In this document: positions 26,201 through 36,189 of the stretch, one piece after another
How the letters are laid out: the number at the start of each line of letters is the position of its first letter
Position numbering within the stretch: the stretch's first letter is position 1
Assembly (NCBI RefSeq): GCF_004919685.1
Contig: NZ_SMYZ01000060.1
Span: forward strand, 1 to 64,000
Length of the DNA stretch: 64,000 nt
Origin: Mesorhizobium norvegicum
Lineage (GTDB): Bacteria > Pseudomonadota > Alphaproteobacteria > Rhizobiales > Rhizobiaceae
Direction of reading: 5' to 3'
Notes under the pieces: model-generated
Told to the model about the DNA's origin: nothing
Seen by the model: the letters and a program-made list of their open reading frames with translations, nothing else
Database searches by the model: none
Position numbers and translations under genes: made by a program

Positions 26201-26788
26201 ATGAATTTACCGACGATGGACCGCCGGGTTGCGGTGAAGAAGCTGCTTGACGCCCGCGACGGCGCATTGGTCGTGACCGGTCTCGGCTCGCCGAGCTACG
26301 ACGTGCATGCCGCCGGCGACCGCAACGACAACTACTATCTGTGGGGCGCGATGGGCGGCGCGGCACTGATCGGTCTCGGGCTTGCCCAGGCCCAGCCCGG
26401 CAAGCGGGTCATGGTGATCACCGGAGATGGCGAACAGCTGATGGCGTTCGGCTCGCTGGCGACGATCTCGGTGGCGCGGCCGAAAAATCTCGACCTGATC
26501 GTGCTCGACAACCAGCATTTCGGCGAGACCGGCATGCAGTCCAGCCATACCGGCAAGGGCATTGGTTTCGACAAGGTCGCCGCCGCTTGCGGGTTTTCGA
26601 AAACCGCCGAGTTGCGCTCGCTGGAGGAGATCGACACGCTGTGTGAAGAGCTTCGTCGCCCGGCCGACGGTCCACGCCTTTTCGTGCTGAAAATCACTGC
26701 CGAGAACCTGCCGCGCTCGCTGCCACCGCGCGACGCGGTCGAGGTCAAGAACCGCTTTCGCGCCCATCTGGGCTTTGCCACCTGTTGA
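26201..26788 (+). CDS. ThDP-dependent decarboxylase, C-terminal (PP domain) subunit
   Basis: 195 residues with the ThDP diphosphate/Mg motif GDGEQLMAFGSLATIS ... LDNQHFGETG, preceded by YLWGAMGGAALIGLGLAQ. It matches the beta subunit of sulfopyruvate decarboxylase (ComE) and related split decarboxylases. It starts 5 bp after the alpha-subunit stop and is followed 7 bp later by the aldehyde dehydrogenase gene, so the three are one operon. The two-subunit form distinguishes it from the single-chain ThDP enzyme at 8914. Confidence 0.83.
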   Translation: MNLPTMDRRVAVKKLLDARDGALVVTGLGSPSYDVHAAGDRNDNYYLWGAMGGAALIGLGLAQAQPGKRVMVITGDGEQLMAFGSLATISVARPKNLDLIVLDNQHFGETGMQSSHTGKGIGFDKVAAACGFSKTAELRSLEEIDTLCEELRRPADGPRLFVLKITAENLPRSLPPRDAVEVKNRFRAHLGFATC

Positions 26789-26795
26789 GGTCGAT

Positions 26796-28274
26796 ATGGC
26801 GCTGGTCAGTTTCCAGAACACGGTCGGCGGTCGGCTGCAACCGACCGCCGATACATTCGAGAGCCATAATCCGTTTACCGGCAGGCCCTGGGCGCTGATC
26901 CCGCGCGGTGGACAGGCCGAGGTGGACGCCGCCGTGGCGTCCGCCAAGGCGGCTTTCCGGTCGAGGGAATGGGCCGGCATTACGGCCACCGCGCGCGGCA
27001 AGCTGCTTGTGCGGCTGGCTGAGCTGATCGCCGAGAATGCGGATCGCATTGCCGCCATCGAGACGCGCGACAACGGCAAGCTGATCACCGAAATGACCGC
27101 GCAACTGCGCTACATCCCGGAATGGTTCCGCTATTTCGGCGGCCTTGCCGACAAGATCGAAGGTGCGGTGCTGCCGATCGACAAGGCTGGCATGTTCGCC
27201 TTCACCCGCCACGAGCCGCTGGGCGTCATCGCGGCAATCGTGCCCTGGAACTCACCGCTTTTGCTTCTGACCTGGAAGCTTGCGCCGCTGCTGGCGGCAG
27301 GCAACACTGTCGTCATCAAACCGTCGGAGCACGCCTCGGCCTCGACGCTGGAGTTCGTGAAACTGTTTGCGCAGGCGGGCTTTCCCCCCGGCGTGGTCAA
27401 CACCGTTACCGGCATGCCACTGGATGTCGGCGTGCCGCTCGTTGCCCACCCCGACGTCGCCAAGATCGCCTTCACCGGCGGTGAGCCCGGCGGGATCGCC
27501 GTTTACCGCGCGGCTGCCGAACAGCTTAAAGTCGTCACGCTGGAGCTCGGCGGCAAATCGGCCAACATCGTCTTCGACGATGCCAATATCGAGAGCGCGG
27601 TCAACGGCGCGATATCAGGCATTTTCGCCGCCAGCGGCCAGACCTGCATCGCCGGCTCCCGCCTGCTGGTGCATCGCAAGATCCATGACCGGTTCGTGGA
27701 GGCCGTCATAACGCTGGCGGCCAGCGCCCGACTGGGCAATCCGGCGCTGTCCGAGACGCAGGTGGGGCCGATCACCACGCAAGCCCAGCGCGAGAAGGTG
27801 CTGTCCTATCTCGGCATAGCGCGCCGCGAGGGTGCGCTTTGCGTGCTGGGCGGCGGCAAGCCGGCGTCCGGTGAGTTGGCCGAGGGTTGGTTCGTCGAGC
27901 CCACCATCTTCACGGGTGTGAACAACACCATGCGGATCGCGCGTGAAGAGGTGTTCGGGCCGATCCTGTCCGTCATCCCCTTTGACGACGAGGACGAGGC
28001 CTTCGCCATTGCCAATGACAGCCCCTACGGACTGGCGGCGGGGATATGGACCAGCGACATGGGCCGGGCGCTGCGCGGCGCGGCTGCAATGGAAGCGGGG
28101 ATGGTCTGGATCAATTCATACCGTGCCGTCTCCTACATGGCGCCCTTCGGCGGCTACAAGAGGAGCGGCATCGGTCGCGAAAGCGGGCAGGAGGCCATCA
28201 ATTCCTATCTGCAGACCAAAACGGTGTGGATAGACACGGCCGGCAAGACCGCCAATCCCTTTGTTATCCGCTAG
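26796..28274 (+). CDS. NAD(P)-dependent aldehyde dehydrogenase
   Basis: 492 residues of the ALDH superfamily: VPWNSPLLLLTWKLAPLLAA, the general base Glu in LELGGKSANIVF, the catalytic Cys in SGQTCIAGSRLL, and EEVFGPILSVIPF. It likely oxidises the aldehyde made by the upstream ThDP decarboxylase. ATG 26796 follows the decarboxylase stop by 7 bp. The last codons are followed by a rhizobial palindromic repeat that probably ends the message. Confidence 0.88.
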   Translation: MALVSFQNTVGGRLQPTADTFESHNPFTGRPWALIPRGGQAEVDAAVASAKAAFRSREWAGITATARGKLLVRLAELIAENADRIAAIETRDNGKLITEMTAQLRYIPEWFRYFGGLADKIEGAVLPIDKAGMFAFTRHEPLGVIAAIVPWNSPLLLLTWKLAPLLAAGNTVVIKPSEHASASTLEFVKLFAQAGFPPGVVNTVTGMPLDVGVPLVAHPDVAKIAFTGGEPGGIAVYRAAAEQLKVVTLELGGKSANIVFDDANIESAVNGAISGIFAASGQTCIAGSRLLVHRKIHDRFVEAVITLAASARLGNPALSETQVGPITTQAQREKVLSYLGIARREGALCVLGGGKPASGELAEGWFVEPTIFTGVNNTMRIAREEVFGPILSVIPFDDEDEAFAIANDSPYGLAAGIWTSDMGRALRGAAAMEAGMVWINSYRAVSYMAPFGGYKRSGIGRESGQEAINSYLQTKTVWIDTAGKTANPFVIR

Positions 28275-28282
28275 AGCCGGAT

Positions 28283-28387
28283 GATTTCAGGTCGAATCGA
28301 CCTGAAATCTGAATCCGTCTCTAAATCAAAGAGATAGAGCATGATGTCGTCCGAAAACCGCTTCACACTTTTCGGCATCATGCTCTA
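28283..28387. repeat. Rhizobial palindromic intergenic repeat
   Basis: Two modules. 28283-28309 is a perfect palindrome (13-bp arms, GATTTCAGGTCGA and its complement, one-base centre). 28335-28387 is a long hairpin: TAGAGCATGATG pairs with CATCATGCTCTA and, inside, CCGAAAA (28351-28357) with TTTTCGG (28369-28375). Elements with this AGAGCATGATG...CCGAAAA pattern are dispersed between genes in Rhizobiales. It may act as a terminator or protect the 3' end of the aldehyde dehydrogenase message. Confidence 0.8.
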
Positions 28388-28484
28388 GGTAGGCTTCGGT
28401 GGGAGAATTATCCTTATCCGTGGCCAAGCTCGGCACACCGCTCCCTGAGACGGTGGCCGGCTTACAATGATCGAAGGACTGGAC

Positions 28485-29264
28485 ATGAGACAGGCAGGCA
28501 AGGTGGCGGTTGTCACGGGAGCGGCGCGCGGCATCGGACGCGCTTGCGCGGAACGCTTTCTGGCCGAAGGCGCGAAGCTCGTGCTCGGCGACATCGATGC
28601 CGCGGAACTGAAAAAATGTGCCGCTGAAATCGGCACTACTGACAGCGTCCTGGCCGTCGTTACGGATGTCAGCAAGAAGGACCAGGTCGATGCGCTGGTT
28701 GCGGCGGCGGTGGCGAAATTCGGCCGTGTCGACATCATGGTCAACAATGCCGGCATCGCTCCGGTTCAAGACTTTCTCGACATCAGCGAGGCGGACTACG
28801 ACAGGGTTCTCGCCGTCAATCTGAAGGGCGCGTTCATGGGTACCCAGGCTGCAGCCCGCCAGATGATCGCGCAGGGTGGAGGCGGCGTCATCATCAATAT
28901 GTCGTCGATCAATTCGGGCCTCGCCAATCCGCGCGTCGCCACCTACGCGATCTCCAAGGGCGGCATGAACCAGGTCACCAGCACCGCGGCCGTCGCCTTC
29001 GCTCACCATGGCATCCGTGTGGTCGGTGTCGGCCCGGGCACCATCGCCACGGACATGGTCATGGACGGGACATTCATCGATTCGGAAGAAATGCGGCGGG
29101 CGGTTCTTTCGCGCACACCGCTCGGGCGCCTCGGCACGGCAGCCGAGATCGCCTCGGTCGTGGCGTTCCTGGCCAGCGACGACGCTTCCTACATCACCGG
29201 CGAGACGATCTACCCCGACGGAGGACGCCGGGTGCTGAACTATACGGTCCCGATCAAGGAGTGA
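28485..29264 (+). CDS. SDR-family oxidoreductase
   Basis: 259 residues: Rossmann motif VTGAARGIGRA, NNAGIAPVQ, catalytic Ser in NMSSINSG and Tyr-x3-Lys in TYAISKGG. The C-terminus (YPDGGRRVLNYTVPIK) closely matches that of the other SDR at 41.1-41.9 kb, so the two are paralogues. GAAGGAC precedes ATG 28485; an in-frame ATG at 28467 is possible. It is followed 4 bp later by a VOC protein gene. Two TTATCC half-sites (28408-28419) lie in the promoter region. The substrate is unknown; alcohol/ketone interconversion is expected. Confidence 0.85.
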   Translation: MRQAGKVAVVTGAARGIGRACAERFLAEGAKLVLGDIDAAELKKCAAEIGTTDSVLAVVTDVSKKDQVDALVAAAVAKFGRVDIMVNNAGIAPVQDFLDISEADYDRVLAVNLKGAFMGTQAAARQMIAQGGGGVIINMSSINSGLANPRVATYAISKGGMNQVTSTAAVAFAHHGIRVVGVGPGTIATDMVMDGTFIDSEEMRRAVLSRTPLGRLGTAAEIASVVAFLASDDASYITGETIYPDGGRRVLNYTVPIKE

Positions 29265-29268
29265 GGAT

Positions 29269-29718
29269 ATGGGCAATTTCGACAAGCTGCATCACATCTG
29301 CATCGTCGTGCACGATATCGACAAGGCGCAGGCCTACTATGACTCCATCGGCATCGGGCCATGGGAGTCCTATCCACCGCTGGCCGAATACGAAGAACTC
29401 CAGGTCCCAAGCCCCGAGGGTTTCAAGGCGATGCAATACCGAATCTGCAACCTGCCGAACACTCAGCTGCAACTGTGCCAGCCGAACCACGATCCTTCAC
29501 CACAGCGGATTCATCTCGATAGCAAGGGTGAAGGCGTCTTCCATATCGGCTTTGAAGTCAGTGATGCAGACGCAGCCGAAACCAAGGCGAAAACCGACGG
29601 ACTTTCCGTGCTGATGCGCGGGCGCCGGGAAAACCGCACCGGCTTCACCTACTACGACACAGCCGATAAGGCGGGGGTGATCCTGCTGACCCGGGCGACC
29701 AATCTGCCCGGCAAATGA
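29269..29718 (+). CDS. VOC-superfamily protein
   Basis: 149 residues with two beta-alpha-beta-beta-beta modules. The first is LHHICIVVHDIDKAQAYY; the second contains GEGVFHIGFEVSDADAAETKA. It resembles methylmalonyl-CoA epimerase/glyoxalase-type proteins. The metal-ligand pattern His (LHHI), Gln (LQLCQP), His (FHIGF) and a late acidic residue cannot be confirmed by eye. It is in an operon with the SDR upstream. A catabolic isomerase or lyase is likely; the substrate is unknown. Confidence 0.75.
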   Translation: MGNFDKLHHICIVVHDIDKAQAYYDSIGIGPWESYPPLAEYEELQVPSPEGFKAMQYRICNLPNTQLQLCQPNHDPSPQRIHLDSKGEGVFHIGFEVSDADAAETKAKTDGLSVLMRGRRENRTGFTYYDTADKAGVILLTRATNLPGK

Positions 29719-29773
29719 TCCAATCGCGTGAGGGGAAAGCCGATGCGGATCGAGTGGGGGAATGACTTGTCCG

Positions 29774-30427
29774 TCAGCTGCCCCGCAATTCCTGAAGCCG
29801 GTCGACCAGGAATTTGCCGCTGGTGATGATATGCATTTCCAAAAGGCCGACGGCGCGCAGCGTATCCTTGGCTTCGCACAGGTCGATGAGTTGCCAGTGG
29901 TCGCGGTCGGACTGGGCCTGGATCTCGGTGAGCGTCACCATCATGCGCGTGTAGCGTTCCAGCTGCTGGTAGATGCGCCCTACCAGTTCGATCGTCGCCT
30001 TGCGGCCGGACGGCGCGTAGAGCGCGGCGTGGAAGTTCCAGTTGAGCTGGTTCGAGTACTCGCCTGTCTTGCCTTGCTCCTGGTGCTGCTTTGCCCGTTC
30101 TCGGGCCAGCGCGAGGTCGGCCTCCGTCATCCTTGGAATGGCAAGGGCCAGTAGCCATGTTTCGATCCGGGCTCGCAATTCGTAGAGCTCGAGGATCTCG
30201 TCCAGGGAAATTGAGGTGACGACGGCGCCCTTATGGGAAACCAGCGTGACGAAGCCTTCCGAATGAAGCTGATGCAGCGCCTCTCGTACCGGAATTCGGC
30301 TGACGCCGAACTCGGTGGCCAGATGCTCCTGCCGTAGCTGGAAGTTGGCCTCGTATTCGCCGATCAGGATCTTCTGCCTGATGGCATCGGCGACCTGGGT
30401 CGAGATGGTTTTCTTCTGTACGAGCAT
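29774..30427 (-). CDS. GntR-family regulator (FCD/FadR type)
   Basis: 217 residues. The N-terminal winged helix (QVADAIRQKILIGEYEANFQ, LATEFGVSRIPVREALHQLHSEG) is followed by an all-helical FCD ligand domain (LYELRARIETWLLALAIPR ...). It is convergent with the SDR-VOC operon and lies upstream of the oxidase gene in the same direction. ATTGGATA/TATCCAAT sites at 31.8, 41.95 and 42.1 kb have the form bound by FadR-subfamily regulators, so this protein is the prime candidate for controlling the whole 28-47 kb region. That assignment is inference. Confidence 0.87.
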   Translation of the reverse strand: MLVQKKTISTQVADAIRQKILIGEYEANFQLRQEHLATEFGVSRIPVREALHQLHSEGFVTLVSHKGAVVTSISLDEILELYELRARIETWLLALAIPRMTEADLALARERAKQHQEQGKTGEYSNQLNWNFHAALYAPSGRKATIELVGRIYQQLERYTRMMVTLTEIQAQSDRDHWQLIDLCEAKDTLRAVGLLEMHIITSGKFLVDRLQELRGS

Positions 30428-30533
30428 GAATCAGCCTGGGGCGGCCGCCTTGTTTGTCGACTGGCGCCGTTTTGATTGAAGAAGTGGACGCATAGCACCG
30501 TTGTCACTGCGATGCCATGTCGCCCGTTTCGCT

Positions 30534-31712
30534 TCAGTAGACATGTTCCTCGATAGGCTGATTGCCGGCGATCCGTTCGTAGCGGAAGGCGGACAGGTCG
30601 ACAGAGCGGTACTCGCCATAGGCAATGAGATCACTGACGCCCGACCCGGTTGCCGCCGCATGCATCATGCCGTGGCCGCTGAAGCCGGTGGCCAGGACAA
30701 AGTTCGAGACTTCGGGATGCCGGCCGATGATGCCGCTGTGGTCGAAGGTGTTGTACTCGTAGAGCCCCGCCCAGGCGCGCAGCATGCGCAATTGTTCGAA
30801 GCCGGGCACACGATGGGCGAGCGCCGGCCAGATCAACTCGTCGAACAGGTCGTAGTCCACATCCAGGCCAAAATCGTCCGGCGCGTTCTCGCGCACCGGC
30901 GGGATACCGCACAGGAAGAGCTGACCTTCCGGCCGCAGCCAGAAGCCGCTTGTATCGAAGACGAAGGGGCAGTTGTCGATCCTGGCCGGCGTTTCGAAGA
31001 CGAAGACGCAGCGCTTGCTCGGGACAACCGGCAACTCCGCGCCGGCCATCCTGGCAATGCCCGCGCTCCATGGTCCGGCCGCGTTGATCACCGTGCCGGC
31101 GGCAAGTCGGTCGCCATTGTCGAGCACCACTTCGCCAACCTTGCCAGGAGACGCCATGGTCAGTCCGGTCACGGTCGCAGCAAGATAGTCCACGCCCTGC
31201 GTGCGCGCCTTGCGGCGAAATGCCTGCATCAGGCCAGGGCCGTCGAACCAGCCTTCGCTGCCAAGGCCGAGTGAGCCAAGCGCGAGATCGTCCGTGTTGA
31301 GCCACGGGAAGCGTCGCGCCAGGTCGACCTGCTCGATCAGTTCCGCGTCGACGCCCATGCCGCGCTGAACGCTGTTCTTGGCGCGCTGCGCGTCAGCCCG
31401 CTCGGGCGTCGCCAGTATGAGATAACCGGACTCATGCAGCCCGATGTCGGCCAACTCGTCGCCAATGGCAAGCCGGGTCTTTACCTGGCGCAGGAAGTCG
31501 ATGCTGAACTTCGACATGGCGATGTTCGGCGCCGTGCCGAACTGCTGGCGTATGGCGCTGGTCGACAAGGAAGACGAGGAGGCCGTGTAGTAGGGGTCCC
31601 GCTCGATCACCGCGATCCTGCCATCGAAATCCGGATTGACTGACAGGAAGTAGGCGATCGAGCTGCCGACAACGCCGCCTCCGACGATCACCACATCATA
31701 GTTTGTGCCCAT
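30534..31712 (-). CDS. FAD-dependent oxidoreductase, DAO family
   Basis: 392 residues: dinucleotide-binding motif VVIVGGGVVGSSIAYFL, LSTSAIRQQFG, INAAGPWSAGIARMAG and the C-terminal FAD contact GFSGHGMMHAAATG. This is the D-amino-acid/sarcosine/hydroxyproline dehydrogenase family, which oxidises amines or imino acids. ATG 31712 puts the FAD motif at the N-terminus; a longer frame reaches into the divergent promoter. It is divergent from an aminotransferase and close to a proline racemase-family gene, which fits oxidation of a D-imino or D-amino acid. Confidence 0.85.
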   Translation of the reverse strand: MGTNYDVVIVGGGVVGSSIAYFLSVNPDFDGRIAVIERDPYYTASSSSLSTSAIRQQFGTAPNIAMSKFSIDFLRQVKTRLAIGDELADIGLHESGYLILATPERADAQRAKNSVQRGMGVDAELIEQVDLARRFPWLNTDDLALGSLGLGSEGWFDGPGLMQAFRRKARTQGVDYLAATVTGLTMASPGKVGEVVLDNGDRLAAGTVINAAGPWSAGIARMAGAELPVVPSKRCVFVFETPARIDNCPFVFDTSGFWLRPEGQLFLCGIPPVRENAPDDFGLDVDYDLFDELIWPALAHRVPGFEQLRMLRAWAGLYEYNTFDHSGIIGRHPEVSNFVLATGFSGHGMMHAAATGSGVSDLIAYGEYRSVDLSAFRYERIAGNQPIEEHVY

Positions 31713-31756
31713 TCCAATCGTGTTCCCATCTCGAATGTTATCCGTGGCGACGAAGG

Positions 31757-31859
31757 ATTGGATACTTTCCTCTGTCGGCCCACCTCCAAAATGAGACATA
31801 ACCCGGTCTTCGACGCAGAAAAAGGGGTTTGACGCGAAAATAAGAATACATTATCCAAT
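31757..31859. promoter_or_regulatory. Divergent promoter with GntR-type half-sites
   Basis: ATTGGATAC at 31757-31765 and its complement TATCCAAT at 31852-31859 lie in the spacer between the oxidase and aminotransferase genes. GTTATCC (31737-31743) is a further partial copy. The same octamer recurs at 42108. Confidence 0.45.
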
Positions 31860-31895
31860 TTGATACCAAATATCAGACATGCCGAGGATTGTTCC

Positions 31896-33098
31896 GTGGG
31901 CCTCATCGCTCCCCGTCTCGACGTCATCAAGCCAAGCCCCAGCATGGCGGTCACCGCGCGGGCAATCGAAATGCGCTCAGCCGGCATCGACGTCATCAGC
32001 CTGAGCGCCGGCGAGCCGGATTTTCCCACGCCTCCGCACATTGTCGAGGCGGCCTACGAGGCGATGCGCAGGGGGGAGACGCGCTATACGGCGGTGGACG
32101 GCACCGCCGCACTGAAAAAGGCGGTGGCCGGGAAATTCAGGCGCGAGAACGGCCTCGACTACAAGCCTTCGCAAGTCAGCGTCGCGGGTGGCGCCAAGCA
32201 GATCATCTACAACGCCCTGCTGGCAACGCTGGCCCCCGGCGACGAGGTGGTGGTTCCCGCGCCCTATTGGGTTTCCTACACCGACATCGTCCTGCTCGGC
32301 GAAGGCAAGCCCGTGGTCGTTGCCTGCACGGAGGCGGAAGGCTTCAAACTGACGCCGCAAGCCCTGCGAGCCGCCATTACCGAGCGCGCCAAATGGCTGC
32401 TGCTCAACACCCCTTCCAATCCGACAGGCGCCGTCTACAGCCGCGACGAACTTGCAGGCTTGGCCGCGGTGCTGCTCGATCACCCGCATGTGCATGTGCT
32501 GACCGACGACATCTACGAGCATATCCTGTTCGATGGGCGTGCCTTCCATACCATCGCCGGCGTCGAGCCGCGGCTGAAGGACCGCACGCTGACAGTCAAC
32601 GGCGTGTCGAAGGCCTATGCCATGACCGGCTGGCGGATCGGCTACGCCGGCGGGCCGGAAGAGTTGATCCGCGCCATGGCGACCGTGCAGAGCCAAAGCA
32701 CGTCGAACCCGTCATCCATCTCGCAGGCCGCGACCATAGCGGCACTGGAAGGCTCCCAGGACTTTCTTCCCCCGCGGGCGCTCGAATTCCAGGCGCGGCG
32801 CGACCGCGCTCTGCAGCTGCTGCGCAAGGTTCCCGGTCTCACCTGCCAGACGCCCGAGGGCGCCTTCTACCTCTATCCCAATTGCTCGGCCCTGATCGGT
32901 CGTCGCCGCCCGGACGGCGCTCCTATCGGCAGCGACGACGATTTCTCGCTTTACCTGCTCGATCAGGCGCGGGTCGCGGTGGTGCAGGGCTCTGCCTACG
33001 GCCTGTCGCCGCATTTCCGCATTTCCATAGCCACGTCGATGGAGCTGATCGAAAAAGCGATCGGGCGCATCGCCGAGGCTGTCGAAGCGCTGCAATAG
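31896..33098 (+). CDS. Class I aminotransferase, aspartate aminotransferase-like
   Basis: About 400 residues: [48 protein letters not shown]-binding Lys in [16 protein letters not shown]. It is of the AatA/1-beta type typical of rhizobia. GTG 31896 is taken as start (GAGG upstream and family N-terminus [13 protein letters not shown]); ATG 31860 in the operator region is the alternative. It is the first gene of an operon with the biotin carboxylase and PxpA genes (8-bp gap to the BCCP gene), so it probably removes the amino group of the substrate or product. Confidence 0.85.
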   Translation: MGLIAPRLDVIKPSPSMAVTARAIEMRSAGIDVISLSAGEPDFPTPPHIVEAAYEAMRRGETRYTAVDGTAALKKAVAGKFRRENGLDYKPSQVSVAGGAKQIIYNALLATLAPGDEVVVPAPYWVSYTDIVLLGEGKPVVVACTEAEGFKLTPQALRAAITERAKWLLLNTPSNPTGAVYSRDELAGLAAVLLDHPHVHVLTDDIYEHILFDGRAFHTIAGVEPRLKDRTLTVNGVSKAYAMTGWRIGYAGGPEELIRAMATVQSQSTSNPSSISQAATIAALEGSQDFLPPRALEFQARRDRALQLLRKVPGLTCQTPEGAFYLYPNCSALIGRRRPDGAPIGSDDDFSLYLLDQARVAVVQGSAYGLSPHFRISIATSMELIEKAIGRIAEAVEALQ

Positions 33099-33106
33099 GG
33101 CCGGCG

Positions 33107-33556
33107 ATGGATCTCGACTTCGTCCAGAAGCTGATCGAATTTGTCTCGCGTTCGCCCATTGCCGAACTGGAGATCGAGCGCGACGGCGTTCGCATCCGCA
33201 TGTCCAGGCAGGCGGCGCCGGCGCAATCCGCGTCGCAGGCGCAGTCTTCGCCGCAGCCAACCGCAGGCACCGCCATCTCTTCAGATCCGGCTTCGACAGC
33301 TCCGCCTATCGCGCGTCATTCGATCCGCGCGCCGCTGACGGGCGTGTTCTACCGTTCCGGCACCGAAGGCGAACCGCCGCTGGTTGCGGTTGGCGATGTC
33401 ATCGCGGAAGGGCAGAAGGTCGGCGTCCTCGAAGCCATGAAGACGTTCAATGTCGTGGAATCCGATCGCACTGGGCGGATCGTCCAGATCGCGTTCGACG
33501 ACCATGCCGCCGTGCAGTCCGGCGATGTGCTGTTCGTTCTCGAAGATTTGGGCTGA
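33107..33556 (+). CDS. Biotin carboxyl carrier protein (AccB-like)
   Basis: 149 residues with the AccB layout: an N-terminal helical segment ([21 protein letters not shown]), an Ala/Pro/Gln/Ser-rich linker (about 35-70) and a C-terminal biotinyl domain ([11 protein letters not shown] ... [13 protein letters not shown]). Biotin would attach to Lys112. The motif reads EAMKTFN instead of the usual EAMKMMN. It is placed before accC in an operon with PxpA, not with accA/accD. It is therefore probably a second, specialised carrier beside the housekeeping fatty-acid one. Confidence 0.85.
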   Translation: MDLDFVQKLIEFVSRSPIAELEIERDGVRIRMSRQAAPAQSASQAQSSPQPTAGTAISSDPASTAPPIARHSIRAPLTGVFYRSGTEGEPPLVAVGDVIAEGQKVGVLEAMKTFNVVESDRTGRIVQIAFDDHAAVQSGDVLFVLEDLG

Positions 33557-33561
33557 GGGCG

Positions 33562-34924
<1,363 letters not shown>

Positions 34925-34935
<11 letters not shown>

Positions 34936-35320
34936 GGAGATCGAAAGGCTGACCGCCTGGTGCGCAAGCGCCGGCATCGGCGAGATCGAACTGTCGGAGG
35001 CCGGCTTTTCGCTGCGCCTGCGTGTGCAGTCCGTTGTTGCCGAAACACCCGTGGCTGCGGTCGGAGCGCCGAAGGCCGAAACGGTCTTCAAGGGCGTGCG
35101 TGCGCCCGGCGTCGGCGTGTTCCGTCTCGATCATCCAACGACTGGTCGTCCGGTTGCCGAACCTGGCCGGACGGTCCGCAAGGGCGAGACGGTCGGCGTC
35201 CTGCAGGTCGGCCCATGCCTGAAAGCCATCGTTGCGCCGGCAGACGGCGTGCTGGGCGCGACACTGGCCGAGGACGGAGCGGTCGTCGGTTACGGCACGC
35301 CACTCTACGAGCTGGTGTGA
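34925..35320 (+). CDS. BCCP-like protein without the biotin-accepting lysine
   Basis: 131 residues with AccB-like ends: an N-terminal helix ([22 protein letters not shown]) and a C-terminal barrel ([11 protein letters not shown] ... [16 protein letters not shown] ... [24 protein letters not shown]). Where AccB has EAMK this protein has QVGP (94-97), so Pro97 replaces the biotinyl Lys; Lys100 is three residues later and out of register. It probably cannot carry biotin in the normal way and may be a structural or regulatory subunit. It is translationally coupled to accC by an 11-bp overlap. Confidence 0.75.
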
Positions 35321-35358
35321 AGGCAGAGGCGATGGTTCGAACCACTGAGGAAAGCGCC

Positions 35359-36138
35359 ATGGCGGCCAAAGGATTGCAGGTCGATATCAATTCCGACATG
35401 GGCGAGGGTTTTGGAGCCTACAGGCTCGGCGACGATGCGGCGATCCTCGACATCGTCAGTTCCGCCAATGTGGCCTGCGGCTTTCATGCCGGCGACCCCG
35501 AGATCATGGCGGCCACGTTCTCGATGGCGCGCGACAAGGGCGTTGCCGTTGGCGCGCATCCGAGCTTCGCTGATCTGTGGGGATTCGGACGCCGCATCAT
35601 CCCGCATTCCATGGATGAGATCGAAAGGCTGGTCGCCTACCAGATCGGCGCGGCGCAGGCGCTTTCCGCCTATGCCGGCCACCCGATCCGCTATGTGAAG
35701 GCGCATGGCGCGCTGGGCAACCTTACCCAGACGGACCGTGGCGTCGCCGAAGCCGTGACGCGCGCGGTCAAGGCCGTCGATCCCGGCCTGATCTGCCTGG
35801 CCATTGCGCTCGGCTTCCAGGACAGGATCGCACGTGACGCGGGCCTGACGGTCAGGTCCGAAATCTTCGCCGACCGCGCCTATACGGAGGACGGCTTTCT
35901 TGTCTCGCGCAAGCTGGAAGGCGCGGTCATTCACGACGCCGAAAAGGCGGCGGAACGGGTCGTGCGGATGGTCAAGCAAGGCGCCATCGAGACGCTTTCC
36001 GGGCAGATGCTGCAGACGCCGATCGATTCGATCTGCGTCCACAGCGACACGCCGGCGGCCGTCGCCATCGCCGCGCACGTCAGGAAACGGCTGGAGGCGA
36101 GCGGCGTCAGCGTCAGGGCGTTCGCGGCAACGGCCTGA
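35359..36138 (+). CDS. pxpA: LamB/YcsF family, 5-oxoprolinase subunit A
   Basis: 259 residues: DINSDMGEGFGAYRLGDDAAILDIVSSANVACGFHAGDP at the N-terminus is diagnostic, followed by GAHPSFADLWGFGRR, YVKAHGALGN and the C-terminal ICVHSDTP. PxpA acts with PxpB and PxpC in ATP-dependent opening of 5-oxoproline to glutamate. ATG 35359 has GAGGAA at good spacing; ATG 35332 is an alternative. pxpB and pxpC are not adjacent but lie in the convergent operon 3.3 kb away, an unusual split arrangement. Confidence 0.87.
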   Translation: MAAKGLQVDINSDMGEGFGAYRLGDDAAILDIVSSANVACGFHAGDPEIMAATFSMARDKGVAVGAHPSFADLWGFGRRIIPHSMDEIERLVAYQIGAAQALSAYAGHPIRYVKAHGALGNLTQTDRGVAEAVTRAVKAVDPGLICLAIALGFQDRIARDAGLTVRSEIFADRAYTEDGFLVSRKLEGAVIHDAEKAAERVVRMVKQGAIETLSGQMLQTPIDSICVHSDTPAAVAIAAHVRKRLEASGVSVRAFAATA

Positions 36139-36189
36139 GCACGGCCGAACGGTTGCGCGGCCGTGCCGAAGGGCTCGGCCGCATCCGTT

